From assembly GCF_921293095.1 (NCBI RefSeq), contig NC_060254.1, forward strand, positions 110,756,917 through 110,820,916: a stretch of 64,000 nt of DNA, in the 5' to 3' direction. Positions 43,561 to 56,335 of the stretch are shown piece after piece. How positions within the stretch are numbered: position 1 is the first letter of the stretch; each line of letters opens with the position of its first letter. A program made the translations under genes and the position numbers. The DNA is from Ischnura elegans. Taxonomy: Eukaryota > Arthropoda > Insecta > Odonata > Coenagrionidae. The notes below the pieces were generated by a model. That model made no database searches and was not told the DNA's origin. It worked only from the letters and a program-made list of their open reading frames with translations.

Positions 43561-46085
43561 TTCAGCGTTTTGGGGGATATAAATTTGGTAGTAGATAATA
43601 TTATGCACTCATAATTTGCTTGATTTAGAGTTGAAATATTGCAATTTTGTGTCTGAACTTCCCCTAAGCGAGTCAGGAAGAATTATAACTTGAATCAGAC
43701 TCATGTGAAACCAACTATGGAAGCCTTTTTTTACTTATATCAAATTTGTGGTAATAACAGGACAGACCTTGTAGTTACTATCGACCGATTTTTGTCAACC
43801 AACAGTCAGAAAGACTTTGTTGATAGTCGAAAGGGAAAAATATGTGCTGCAGTATTCCTGAAACGATTTAATAATCAGCAATATCGGGCTTATCAGTAAA
43901 TGTCGTGCTATGGCATTCGTTTGTTCTCCAGGAACAACGTTAAAAACGTGTCTGAAGTAATATTTTCACGAATTAAATTTTAGGATAGAAGGAGAAGTAG
44001 TAGCCATAGGTTTTTAACTTTGTTCACTGCTCTTTTTATGTCGGGTTTTCCGCAACGATTAGTATCTTCGAGTGTAGGTCTTTGAGAATTTAATTGAAAA
44101 TGTTTGACCAACGTTTCGGAATATTATTATACTTTATTCAGAGCTTTGGACCAATATAATTTCATTATTATAATATGCAAAAGCATGAAAGGTTATTAAA
44201 TTGTTTTAGAATAATAAAACAGAATTAAATTGTAAATTAATGAAGATGAAAAGACTAACATTTTGACGCATCTTTTTTTCCAATGAATACGATTTTTTAT
44301 TCTAACTTAGGGTTAATACATATCATAGTTACCTATCAATTTTGATTTATTAAATGAAAATAAATTTTGCTTAAATTGCCGATGTCTAGCATTTCATTAT
44401 AACTGTTTATTTTAAATACGTAGCATTTAGCATTAAGCATTTCTTTAAATAATCTTTTTTTCTGAAGAAATGATTCAGATTTTTGGGTTTCTTTCATATT
44501 CAGTCGACTCGCTGAAAGCAATCTTTTCAGTGTTTCGTAGGCGATATATTTTTTCAAAAGGGCTATCAATTTTTTTAAGGAACGCTATCAGATGATATAA
44601 TGCTTCAGTGATTGAGGTTGCGCAGCCTAAAGCCAAACTCCAGCCAGAGGGTCGATACCTTCCATGTGATGCCGCGTGGATGGACTGGTCCTCTCTTTAA
44701 TTCTATCGAGACCAGTCTGGTTTTATGACCCTCCTCTCAATTTCATCTCTCGGGCTAATTTGCATTCATATCCCGGGCTAACTTAAGAAAAACGTCTTCT
44801 AATCGATCCGTTAAGCAACCCGACAGATATAGAGTACCTTCTGTTACGCTCCACTTTCTCCTTGTCACTTTTTTCTCAGTTTTGTCATCTTCCCGATATA
44901 CATACTGCTATATCTCGTTTGAAACGTATTCATTATTTTTCCTGAGCTTCCTTGAACGATCACAAGGGAATTCGCAAGTCCCTCTCACCACCCGTGTTGT
45001 GACATCTTGTTTGTAATTTGCAACAGGTGGATCTCAACATTTACCGGGCCCGCACGTTTTTACTACCGCGCGAAATCCAGTGAGTGATAAACAACTGAAT
45101 AAAGATTTGTGCCCGAATCGAGGTTCAAGCCGTTGCTTAATTTTCGACCAGGTTCTACCGCAGTGGTCGTTCTCATCTGATTTATCGACATTGCGAAGAG
45201 CATTCGTTGGGTCTCCCCCTCATGTGCCAACGGTAAGTTTTTCTTCCTCGATTAAAGTCTTTCTTCATAATGAGAGTTTTCTTTTGTGACGCCATTAAAG
45301 CTGTTTACTTTTGCTCATGTGCCTTTTTCGATGTGTTTCTCTCCTCGTTTCTTTTAACGAGCGTTATTAATGTTATTTCATCAGGCAGGAAGGCAAGGTT
45401 AAGGCGCATTTGTTAACAGTTTGTGATATTTTTTTGCGCAGTTAATATAGTAGGTACTGGTTTATTTTACGTTCAAACGTAAATCTCAGCATAATTTCTG
45501 TTAGGAGTGCCTCAAGGTTCAGTTAATTCGTTTTATGGTTTCGGCTTCTAAGTGGGTTATTCGTTTTGAAGGACCGCTCTTTTTCAACAAATACCCTTTA
45601 TTGAGTTGTTTAAAAGAGTGTGGAAATGCCTTTAATTGAATTTCTTAAATGTATTATAAACGTTACCATCAGGACTTGCAGTCGATGAAAGCTGGTGTAA
45701 TTTTATCTTTTTTCGAATTGGAAAATCGAGAACTAATCACCTCGAGGGTGTTTGACAGAGGGTAAATATATACGCAAACATTCGGCATGCAATGCGCTAC
45801 GTCTCTTCGTATTCATCAGAAAAATAGGCCACAGCACATCCACATGCCAGCAGACGATGTGAACTTTCACCGATCATGCATTGCTCAATGCAAGCTGACA
45901 TCAACTGTGCAGTAAATAAAAAAATATTGAGTAAGTGGATAAGCATCGATGCAGCTGCATAGAACTAGTTAGATGTCGATTAGGAAAAAAATCGAATGCA
46001 TTTGGTTGACCTAGCGAGTGTATCGATAAATTACATCGATGACACATTTATTACCATCCCTGGTACTCCGAGGAAAGAACGACGT
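43561..46085. other. No feature recognised
   Basis: AT-rich. Open frames at 43690-43899 (+), 44336-44569 (-) and 45080-45289 (+) have no recognised domain. A GCC-rich patch near 44620-44680 is weakly tRNA-like only. Confidence 0.45.
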
Positions 46086-46089
46086 CTAA

Positions 46090-46400
46090 AATATCTCTGT
46101 TATGCAGTCCTTTTACCTTTTATATTCCTCTCTTGATCTATTCAACCACAATACGACAGAGATGTATACCTTTTATGTCATCTTCGAACGCCTGAATCTG
46201 CATATTTACCCATATTTCGTTCACACTCCATTTCGTTTTTCGCTCAAGTAACGCATCCCAGCCTAACTCATCTCACGCTTCTCCTGTTATCGTAGGAACC
46301 CATTACAAATTTAGCTGCCCTGCGCTATGTCCTACTGACTACTTTAATCAGGCCTGTTTCGGATAAAAAACTTTCAATGAGGGAACTTTTAGCTTATTAT
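46090..46400 (-). mobile_element. LINE C-terminal fragment (CR1/jockey-like type), copy 1
   Basis: The minus strand gives RRAAKFVMGSYDNRRSV and, after a frame change, LGWDALLERKTKWS. It follows the pattern VQRRAARFV...SV..ML..LGW.SL..RR at the end of many RT proteins of the CR1/L2/jockey group. Same family as 53700-54010 and 58130-58500. Confidence 0.6.
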
Positions 46401-46577
46401 TGCACTTATTAGATCCTTTGTTAAACATCTCTTCCTGCATTCCACTACGATGAAATCCTTGCACTCCTTGTACAGCGGTGGTCTTTGTGGAGATACTGAG
46501 GCATTCTTCTCTTGCCCTAACGTTTGGAGATTCACTGACATTCACAACTATAAACTTCTCAACTCTGAATACACTCC

Positions 46578-47102
46578 ATGCTACTACCCTGCTACTACCA
46601 ACTACGATGTCGGAAAAATTGTAAATATGGATTCTTGGATGAGTACAAATTTGGAGGAAACGGACAAATAATAATACTGATGAAGTACATTTTAAGAATG
46701 CAAACATGTCACATTGAAGATGACGCCACGACTACTTATTTAGCCAACACAGAAAATTTCAACAAAGCGCCAAAGTCAAGCGATACAGAAACCCTTCGTT
46801 GGAGGAGGGGAGGGGAATCCGCCACGAGCGACGCGTCGCCAGCCTCAAACCAGCTTTTTCGGATGGGGGGCATTGAACTGTCGGTGGCGGAGTTTTGGCG
46901 GCATTTTATGACGTCGTATTACCAAAATTTGGAAGTTGACGACGAAATGTCACCATTTGTAACCCCCCTGGCTTTGAATCTGGGACCCTTACTATCAAGC
47001 GCTACCTGTTGTGCGCCATCTGCCCTTGCTACACTTAGCGGAAATGATATGCGATGCGTCGACAAATGCATCCAAATGATAAGACAACAAGATGGAGAGT
47101 AA
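46578..47102 (+). other. Unrecognised open frame, 174 codons
   Basis: The longest unexplained open frame of the right half. It begins in the LINE-adjacent area. The part from about codon 60 has a mixed composition (SDTETLRWRRGGESATSDAS, then FWRHFMTSYYQNLEVDDEMS). The opposite strand is also partly open (46919-47119). I see no domain, signal peptide, splice signal or promoter. It could be a transposon remnant or chance. Confidence 0.25.
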
Positions 47103-47484
47103 TGTTGAATCGATTGCAAAGCGATTTAGGGTTCTCAAATTTTATTTCATTGACGACTGTGGTAGTGTTAAAAAGATTAAGAAGCGCATAATATTCGGTT
47201 TCTCAATCCTTAGCCTACTTCTCGAACTAATTGTGGCGAAATATCGATGGCTCAAACCCTTGCATAGGTGAGTTGATGACGTCGCTGAGTCCTGACGAGC
47301 GGCTCGCTGCTCCTCATCGGAATCGCGCCACCGCTTCACGTGCTTCGTTGTTATTAGCACTCTAGTGAGCGATACTTTCAGTCGATGATCGGTTCTCTCT
47401 CCACGAGTCAATGAGTCTAAACTCCGATGACGTCACCAACTTATGAAAAAGTGGGCAATGGCAAATTTTCATTTCATCAATTAT

Positions 47485-47640
47485 GTAACTTTCTTTCGGC
47501 GAATATCTGACGTAAACTGTTCTCGGGTTTCCATCCGGGTTAGATCCTCTTACTCCATCCTTAGCGAAACGACGTTTCGATGAATGAGCTAGTCATCTTC
47601 ATCAATCCCGTTGATGCCGGTTCTAGAGTGGCCAGTTCAC
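47485..47640 (-). repeat. Hairpin repeat with hammerhead-like core, copy e
   Basis: On the minus strand ATGAAGA (47602-47596), stem GATGA/TCATC, GAAACGTCG (47578-47570), followed by ACCCGGATGGAAACCCGAGA. The first core base is A rather than C. Confidence 0.5.
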
Positions 47641-48033
47641 ACGGCGTGTTTCGCAGGTGAGGTCGGTTCCTATTGGTGGATGAATGTTTGCTTTTCCTCG
47701 CCATTTTTAGGGCAGGGTTCCATGTTATACTCAAGTGAAATCCTTCATCGCTATTGAAATTCTTCCTTTCGAGGCGGATCTCGATTGCATCTTTTGTAAG
47801 TCGTTCCCACTATCATTTTCATTTTATAGCTGTGGGGCAACGACTGAATGGGATTATGATTATTTCCTCCATTTCGCTTACCTACCATTTTTGACCGAAA
47901 TTTTAAAATAAACTGGAATTTCGGGCCGGAGAGAACGACCCCAACACAATGCAAGTATATTCTTGATTCCTCGTCTCCGAGTGCTACTTCTACTTTGGGA
48001 GTCCTTGGAAGCCTTTACCCTAATGCTCTATCC

Positions 48034-48700
48034 AATAGGGTAGTTTCCTTCATCAAAGGTAACGAAAGGCATTGATTACGATTAGTTACCCACCATTGGT
48101 GTACTCATTAAATACAAATTATTTGGTTTTAGAATTCCCAGTTTAGTCGAATGGCAATGGTCAATTTTAACTGCATTTGAAAAAGGCCAGATTGGCGCCC
48201 ATGCGATGCCACTCCACGAGGCGTATCAGGGACCTAGTTTCTATACGAGTAGATAGGAGTTTTACATCGTCTGAGATTACCAATGCATGCATGAGGCACA
48301 GACTCCAGTGAAACATGTCTTAATAATCACCTATTAAAATTGCCTAAGGTCGGAAAGTTTCCTTCGCTTGATAAGGTATTAATAATCCTTATTTAAGGCA
48401 AGCGCTATCTGCTATCAGGATACTCTGCTACCTGATAACAGCCTGCATTGCAGCGGCGCACATACCCAAGCCCCAAGGTCACCTCACACGGCGGTAGCGG
48501 GAACCAGAATGACGTCACACGGGCTTTTCCCAGCATTCATATTTAGCCGTCGCATTTTCGCGCAATTGAAAATTTTCAGTTTTCATTTAATCGCGAAAAA
48601 TAGATATCGTCATTTAAAAATCTAAAAGCGTGAAATGCGTACTCCAGGAGTAATAATCTTTCGAATTAGGCAATAAAAAATAAAAGGGAACCACCCTATC
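48034..48700 (+). mobile_element. 669-bp MITE family, copy 2
   Basis: Starts AATAGGGTAGTTTCCT and ends GGGAACCACCCTATC. Matches copy 1 throughout, including CCAGATTGGCGCCCATGCGA and AGATATCGTCATTTAAAAAT. Confidence 0.85.
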
Positions 48701-50847
48701 AGGCCGGGTTTGTACACAGTCGCAAAGTGAAAAGAAAATTACTATAGGAGATATTTACATGGAGAGTAAAGCTGTAATGTATTTTTTGGGTGGTATAATA
48801 TTTGCATCGATTTGAGGTATTCCATGTTTTCATCGATGGCCATGCGGTCTTAAACTGATATTTGAGTACCATCGATGTCAATATAAGATCATACAAGTGG
48901 AAATTTCTGTTTGCATTCATTTCGCTAAATATATGTAAATAGAGCGCATGAGCGGTAGATAATTAATCGATCGAATTAGTTACGCCGAAGTATATTCTAA
49001 GTATTCCGCACAACGCCCTTGAAAAACATGATTTATATGCCTTCAGGGAATCAAGAGCATGTCTTGATTCGGAAAAAAAAGTGATCTGGTGACCATCCTG
49101 TCTTCTGGAGCAGGAATTTTGAAATTTCTTTCGAAATTCGCGTCGGATGATGTGGAATTGGGTGAATGATGGCACAAATCACTATCGCTTTCCACGGCAT
49201 CTTCGCCCGAGGCTGGCCTGGTCAGAATTTGGTCGCGAGTGTGGCATTTCACTTAGATTAATGGATGCTATCCATCGGAATTAGGTCACTCATGTCAATT
49301 ACGGGGCTTCTTTTATAGCTCCAATTTTTAATGATACCCTTCTCTTTTCTTGGAACCAGTTCTTCCCATAAAAGCCAATTCTTCACGCTCGTCGATGGGG
49401 GAAAAAATCAGTGACAGTGAATAAAACTGGTCGCAATTTTGGTCGTATTACAGCAGCTAATTATCTTTTCAAATTCTTTTATGGATAAACAAATGAAATG
49501 ATATTCTGGAAATTGATCGGTGATAGCAGATGTTATAGAGGAATGTTTGGCTCAATTTAGAGAAATATTTCGTTTCCCCGATGTATTTTTTGATCGATTC
49601 TACATAATTTTTAGTGAGTCAAATTGCATCGCGGATGAAATTTTTTAACTGGTCTATGAATTATGAATTGGAGTACAAAAAGTTTTCGAAATAAAACAGA
49701 CTCGTTGAACAGCTCTTTTTTTCAATCATGTAAAGTAAAAAAAATGAATGCCGGACAACTTTTGAAAATGAATGTGAAACATATATAAATATTAAGTAGT
49801 AGAAAAATCTCGTGGTCATGGACGGATTACTTTTGATAAAATTTCCTAGTTTTGTCAACTTGGTGTGTTTTTGTGTCTGACGCTTTTATTTCAGACGTTT
49901 CTAGTCCTCATCTATTCCCTCTCTACGAAGGACATGTCGTAGTACGGAAGTCAAGTATGAATGCATGAGCATCCTTAAGCAAGCGATCACTTCCAAAATT
50001 CATCAGACCAAATAATGGCGAGCTAATTATTTTGTGAGAGTTGAAAATTAGAAGAAAGCTACATCAAACCAATCGCTGTATACTTGAGAGGTGATGGAAT
50101 TAAATTGATTTTAAATACCTACTGTAGGTTAAAAAGCGAAGTTGATGCTAACTTAGTAGGGATAGTGCACCAAATGCAATTACCTTTTCGTTATCATGCA
50201 GTGTGCGGCATGCAGAATAACTTACTTTCTAAAAACGCGCGCCATTCGGGCGCTTGATGTCACACTGAAGCACTAGTGCTCTCGTTCGAGAGGCGTGGCC
50301 CTAAAATGTTGTTCCTACCAATTTTAGTAGCAGTCATGCGTTGAAACAGTGAATAGCTTGTGTTTGGCGTCAGAGCCTATTTCCTCAGAGCGCCTCAACG
50401 TCACCCGGGGCAATTTGGAGTGGTTGGGACGCTCTCTTGATTTGACCACTGTGATATTTTTCTTTGCTTTTTTTAAATCCGCATTAATGTGAACAATCCA
50501 AGAACCCTACAAGGATCCTGCAAGCTTTGAATACCGATATCCAGGATGAGAATGCCACGGTTACCATGCTTTGCTGGCAAGAGTCATGAGAAATACCAGA
50601 AATTGGTTTACTCAGGGTGTGGAGTTTGAGGGACGTCACCCATCTGATTTGATCTACAAAACTGTGTATAACAGACCTTCAAATACGCGCAAACATTACA
50701 GGAAACAAATAAAACATTTCTTATTTATACAATGGGTATTATTAAGTTTTGAAATTAGGGAGTTATGTTGCCGCACGCTGTTCCGTTTGCCTCGCAACTC
50801 CACAAAATGCAGCCTTCGGGTGGTTAGGGTGGTCTTGCATTATTATC
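48701..50847. other. No feature recognised
   Basis: Several short open frames (48699-48920, 48963-49175, 49661-49858, all -; 50571-50852 +) without recognisable domains. No gene is supported. Confidence 0.45.
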
Positions 50848-51516
50848 AATAGGGTGGTTTCCTATTATTTTTTAATGCCTAGATTGATCGAAATTATTAC
50901 TCCTGAAGTACGTATTTCACGCTTTCACATTTTTAAATGACGATATTTATTTTTCGCGATTAAATGAAAAGTGAAAATTTTCAATCGCGCGAAAATTCGA
51001 CGGATAAGCATGAATTCTGGGAAAAGCCCGTATGATGTTTGGCTGCTGCAGAGGCCACCTGGGTGCGAGACTATGAACGCCACTACGATGCAGGCTGCTT
51101 GCTGCCGAGCATGGTGGTAGCGTAGAGTACCCTGCTAGAAGGTAGCGGTTGGCTTAAATAAGGATTGTTATCACCCTATCAAACGATGGAAACTTTCCGA
51201 CCATAGGTAATTTTAATAGGTGATTATTAAGAGATGTTTCCCTGAGCTATGTGCCTCATGCATGCATTGGTAACCTTAGTCGATGTAAAACTCCTATCCA
51301 CTCGTATAGAAACTAGGTCCCTGTGATGTCACGTGTAGTGGAATCGCATGTGCGCCAATATGTCCTTTTTCAAATGCGGTTAAAATTGATCATTGCCACT
51401 TGTCTAAACTAGGATTTCTATAACCAAATAATTTGTATATTATGAATATACTAATGGTGGGTAACGAATCGCAATCAATGCCTTTCGTTTTCTTTGATTT
51501 AGGCAACTAACCTATT
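50848..51516 (-). mobile_element. 669-bp MITE family, copy 3 (inverted)
   Basis: Plus strand starts AATAGGGTGGTTTCCTATTA and ends CAACTAACCTATT. Whole length matches the other copies in reverse complement. The right end is the most diverged (AATAGGTTAGTTGCC). Confidence 0.85.
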
Positions 51517-51884
51517 ATTGTCACAAGCGTGCGGCGTCTCAGCCAGGTTGAATCTAGGCATATTTATAAGAGCCAAAGGTCATACTACGGGGTGGAGGGC
51601 ATGCCATCTGGTATTATCTTGCTGTTGACCTAGGTACCGTCGAGAGAGGATATATGCTTTCCACGCACAAAGTCAGAGGGACGAAGCACCAAACTTAACC
51701 GCTTATCCTTAAGCACCCAGTGAAAATCATATTACAGTTTTTTCTCCTCCTCAATTACACTCATTGTTCACTCATTGAGATTGTTTTTTTCGTCATAAAG
51801 TGCTTACACATTTCCTCATTTTAATATCTTATATAGTTTAATTCACATAAATTCCTACAGTAAAAATACCCCAGGACAGGGAAT

Positions 51885-51960
51885 TAAACCACGGGCTTGT
51901 GTATTTCCACTGGGTCACTTTGCAGACCACTACGCTATCCATTCTCCTTAATTCCCGTGG
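51885..51960 (-). repeat. tRNA-like SINE head
   Basis: The minus strand reads GGATAGCGTAGTGGTCTGCA (A-box-like), later CCCGTGGTTTAATTCCCTG (B-box-like). Spacing is tRNA-like, but the acceptor stem is missing. Confidence 0.45.
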
Positions 51961-53695
51961 CATTTGTACCGAGGCTCATGGTGCTTGACGTTAGACCCTC
52001 GCGGTCCACCAAGGGTGGCAACGCGAGGGAGAAAGGACAAAGCTCGCAAAAAGCTTCAAAAAAGGCACGACCGGTTGGGAGCCTCAAGACTTGTGGGAAA
52101 TTCGCCACCGTTCAGGCGACACGCCCGAAATATTACACAGCTTATTTTAAGATTAGAGGTAAAAAAATGAAATTTCGTTTTTTAGTGGAATATCGATGGA
52201 ATGAGAGTGATCCAATCCACGCTGAAAATGCTTGAATCGGAGACTTAAAAACAGGAGGAGTGGAGGGATCAATTTTCCCCCACCCCGCAAGGGTGATGGG
52301 CCACTCCCTCAGAAATCAAAGTTCGCGGGTCACTTTCAGAATGATTGGGCACTGCTCCGTTTGCAAAATTCTTTGCACCTGTGTTTCGCGCACGCGACGA
52401 CGGATCACTCCATGACGATGCACATTTTAGAGATCTTGCCAGGTTGTCAGCTGACCAAAGATTAAGAACACCTCAATAAAGTTTTAAAACAAGTTTTATT
52501 GCACACAGACAGTTTATACACCCAAGTATGGATTAAGGCCGGGAGTGCAAATGCAAATATTCTTGAGGCAAAGAGAGAGTCGACTGTCTTAAGTGGGGCT
52601 TCTTATGGGTTACGGCTTACCGTGGGTTTATTCTCAGGATGGCGAAACTAACCAGCAATATGAACTAACTATGAACTCCAATGATGACGAACTTCCCCAG
52701 CAATAACTAACAAATGAATCTCCCATGACGAACTCCCCTTTGTCCTTCTGTGCACTTCCCTTTTATTCTACATCGGCCCAAGCTGGAAGGAAAGGGTTTC
52801 CGTTAGGCGTCCACCCCTCTAGCATTAGAACCGAAAGTAGAAATAGGAAATGGCATATCATGACTGAAGGCAACGGAATCCCACGGGACTGCGTGGGAAA
52901 AGCAAAATAGAAATAGCTTTTATTACGAATTGGAAAACGAGGTAAAGGTGTGAGATGCTAGCTCTCTCTGTCTCTTTTTGGTGAATATATACCGTCCCTT
53001 GTCCTCACAACACCTCTATCCCTGCCCACTCTGCTCTGATTTCACTGCACGTAATCGTATGAATAGAAAGAAGATGAAACTCTGTCCTACTTCCCCTTTA
53101 TTCAAACTCTTCCTTCTCCCCCTCCTTTGGTTCCTTACGCTGCGATGATATTTTCGGGGGTTATACCTCTCCCCACCATAACCACTGTGCACCAGCCCCT
53201 AATCTATATTTCGTGTTAAAATCCGTCAATTGTCTCTATTGGGGACATTTTATTGCGCATCGGGCTCATTATTATAAAGCAAAGCTTTGTTTGATCAGGG
53301 GGTGCTATTCTTTCATTATTTTTGGAGGGCAACGAACGTATGTTTGAGAAAGTGTTGATCTTATTTCTAGAGCTGTCAGAATTCCTGTTATCAGCCTTCA
53401 TTGGGTTCAAATTACGATTGAGTACATTCGTATGTCACTTACCTGGTATTTGTTGAGTTTATGCGTTTGGGTGTAATTACATCTAAAGTAAGCATACACA
53501 AGACTGGTAGCGTCAACTAAAGTATGGTTGGGTGCAACTTTTCTTTTAAGCAGCTCTTATTGCAGCATTTTTCCTAAAAAAATGTATTTACTATTTAACT
53601 CAACCTTCCGTACGAACAAGCTAGTTTTACTGGATATTAAATAAGCTTCTCTAATTGGTTTTTACTAATTAAAATAAATCCATGCAATGAGTCGA
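51961..53695. other. No feature recognised
   Basis: Includes an open frame of 112 codons (51897-52235 +, Lys/Arg-rich middle) with no recognised domain. AATAAAGTTTTAAAACAAGT at 52476 looks like a poly(A) signal with no gene attached. Confidence 0.4.
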
Positions 53696-53699
53696 CCTA

Positions 53700-54010
53700 C
53701 CATGTGACGCCATTCCTTATATTAATCGAGATACTGTCGCTATCCTCAATACCTCAATGAAAGAAAGAAATTTGAATCTCTCTGTTTTGCAGTCCATTTG
53801 CTCTATTTTCTTCTAGTGATCACTTCTAACATAATACGAGGTTAAGCGAAGGATATTTTTCACGTCATCAAAGAAAAATCTTCTCCGAATTTAGTAAGTG
53901 AATTAAGCCTTTACTTTGATCTACAATCGGATAAAGAACCTATTCAAACTCGCCGAACATGTTGGAAACGTTGCACTTTTTATCGCAGCAACTCACCGTG
54001 AATGTAGACG
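53700..54010 (-). mobile_element. LINE C-terminal fragment (CR1/jockey-like type), copy 2
   Basis: Same run of motifs as 58130-58440 (plus-strand AATCTCTCTGTTTTGCAGTC, ACATAATACGAGGT, ATTTAGTAAGTGAATTAAGC and TGTTGGAAACGTTGCACTTT). Decayed. Confidence 0.55.
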
Positions 54011-54458
54011 TCATGCATTGTTCACAAAATTGTGCTGGAATGTAGATTTGATTCCACCGTCAATCGAGAATGACGCATCCGGAAAAACCAAAACAATGTG
54101 TATGATAGCACAACTTTAGAGCCAGACACGCTTGGAGATGAAAACTGCAGCAAAATTGATTCAGAGAGGGAACCGTTTAAATGTTGCCTGTAAACGAGAA
54201 AATTTTCCCACTAGCCTATCCATTATAAGATTCCACTGTTTTGAAGGGATTATTACATCCTAACTCATAGGAATGCGGGTCATTTTGATGATAAATTAAA
54301 TCTCTTTCGAAGGTCTCTGCCCTGAATACAGGTTTTGCTTCATCTCCACCGCAAGTTGTGTTGCTTTGAATGCTGCTGACATTTTCTCACGTGAGTGGCC
54401 ATTCATCGATGATGATTTGGAAACAATAAATGCCCTTTTAAACTATAATTCTCATGCA

Positions 54459-54620
54459 GCACAAAGGTTAAGAAAACACTTAGCTGTTTCACAAAATAAA
54501 ATATATTGCGACCGGTTTCGATACAGCGTATCATCAGCCAGATGATGATACGCTGTATCGAAACCGGTCGCAATATATTTTATTTTGTGAAACAGCTAAG
54601 TGTTTTCTTAACCTTTGTGC
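54459..54620. repeat. 162-bp near-perfect palindrome
   Basis: Arms 54459-54535 and 54544-54620 (77 nt each, essentially perfect) around an 8-base loop AGCCAGAT. The plus strand contains CAGATGAT, stem GATAC/GTATC, then GAAACCGGTCGC, the same layout as the hairpin at 11396. No flanking duplication is seen. Confidence 0.9.
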
Positions 54621-55099
54621 ATCATGAAGGAGTTTCACCATGTTACGCCAACCACCATCGCATTTATAATTCTCATGTATAAATCTTTCTACACAATTTT
54701 TTTTTCAAATTATTGTCGAGCGTTATCGTTCTATAACTTAATTTATCGTGAATTTTGTGCCCTCCTTTTTAATTAATTGGGAATTTGTGGCCCTCATTTT
54801 TAAATCTAAGGTCATTAGAAGTCTTACTCATGCAATAGTTTTTGAAAAACTATTTTCTGTTTTCCTCCCAGTAGAGAGCCAACGTGCTATCAATTTTTTC
54901 TGTAACCCATCTTCATTGTGCTAACATAAATTTTTATTATGCAATATAAATTTCTGCTACTATTTCTACAACCCTTAAGGTTATTAACTTCATCTAAAGA
55001 CAGACATTTCATTATTTTCTTCAGTTCTATAATTACTCAGGAAGCAATTCTTGCGAAACATCAATGTAATCTACATCTCAATAATACCCCGAATGCCGC

Positions 55100-55270
55100 C
55101 GCAATATGCGTTTAGTCGGGAGTTTTAGGACACCAGCCGTTGAAAAATAAAAAGGACATGCTCTAATTCATTGAAGTCCCAGGGGAAAACGAGTTCCCGT
55201 ACCCATCCATTTGGAAAAATATCTCGCTTAATTTATCGTTTCTGTCGAACTGTGAAGTGCATTGGAGTTC
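55100..55270. repeat. Dispersed repeat similar to 110-290
   Basis: TTAGGACACCAGCCGTTGAA, then CCATCCATTTGGAAAAATAT and CTCGCTTAATTTATCG parallel the first 300 bp of the window. Family not identified. Confidence 0.35.
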
Positions 55271-56015
55271 AAATATAATGTACTCCGTGTCGCTCTGAAA
55301 TATATCAATTCAAAATTGAACGCGTTAAGTTGCGCATTGTTATATTGTTTCATTATTTATATACCCTAAAGATTGCCTAAATAAGCTTTTATTTAATGTG
55401 ATATATTCATTGGTTACTTACTCAATGAGAGAGTGTATTTTGTTTGACTGAGGAAGCGTATTTTGCGCTGCATTATGTTCAACTGTTTCAGTCTGCTAGG
55501 GGAGGTTTGAACGTGAAGAAGGGGGCATTTACTATTGGTCTTGCTGTAGTAGTGGATTACACGCGCTGCCGAGCTGATGCGAAGACCGCGGAGACGATAG
55601 TATCTGAATTCGCCGAAACAATGTGAACGCCGGCTCTGAAAGCCTCGTGCTGCGTTTTTTTAGTGCAGCGGTTATTGCGGTATTTGAAGCGGGTAATGGC
55701 ATTCACGGAGGCTTATGGCCCCTGGCGTATAAATTTCAATTCTCTCTCTTTGTACCTCAAACTGCAGATATGCGATCACGAATATTTCCCTTAACGCCAT
55801 GTGCACGCATTTTCCCTTAAAAATATCGAAAGTCAAGGTTGAAAACAGTAAATGAGTAACAGACAGTTGGGAATATAGATTTATTTCTCCAAGTCAACTA
55901 TTTGATGATATGGATTTTTTTATAATTAGAAATAAATCGCTTGGTTTTTGCACTAATTTAGTGTTATGTAGTATTTTTGTTCACCTGGGTAGATAGTTAT
56001 CAACATCATCTCAGG
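55271..56015. other. No feature recognised
   Basis: Two adjoining open frames (55444-55626 and 55623-55820, +) share no known domain. Chance is likely. Confidence 0.4.
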
Positions 56016-56019
56016 TCAA

Positions 56020-56335
56020 CGATTCCTCGATTGGTTTGACGCAGCTCTTCATTCAATTCTCCTATCTTTTCACACCAGCATATTTCTTCTCTTTCGCGTC
56101 CTTTTTTACCGGCTCCATGTACTTAACTCGAGGTTTTCCTTTCCCGTTCTTGCCATCTACTTGTCCCTCGACGATTATCTTATTAAGGCCATCACGTGTC
56201 AGTATACAGCCTAAAAGGTTGTTTCGTCTTCTTGTCATGGTTTACATGAGGCTTTTCTTTTCTCCTACTTTTCCTTCTACCTCCGTATTACTTTCTTCGG
56301 TCGCTCCATTTGATCCTCATCATTCTTTATAGATA
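56020..56335 (-). mobile_element. LINE 3' end (RTE-like C terminus), decayed
   Basis: The plus strand reads CCTCGATTGGTTTGACGCAG, GGCTCCATGTACTTAACTCG and CTTGCCATCTACTTGTCCCT. This is the antisense of the widespread LINE tail encoding GQVDGKNGKGRPR..YMEQVKKD...WRAASNQS. It has no continuous frame. Confidence 0.65.

Noticed and set aside
44610-44680. tRNA-like patch with GGTCGATACC
   Set aside because: No A box at the right spacing and no foldable arms.
52470-52520. AATAAAGTTTTAAAACAAGT followed by TTTATTGCACACAGAC, considered as the end of a gene or of an LTR
   Set aside because: No coding region leads into it, no second copy and no primer-binding or polypurine context are visible.
54459-54620. 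Palindrome read as a transcription terminator
   Set aside because: No gene ends there, arms of 77 nt are far longer than any terminator, and related sequence occurs elsewhere as a repeat.
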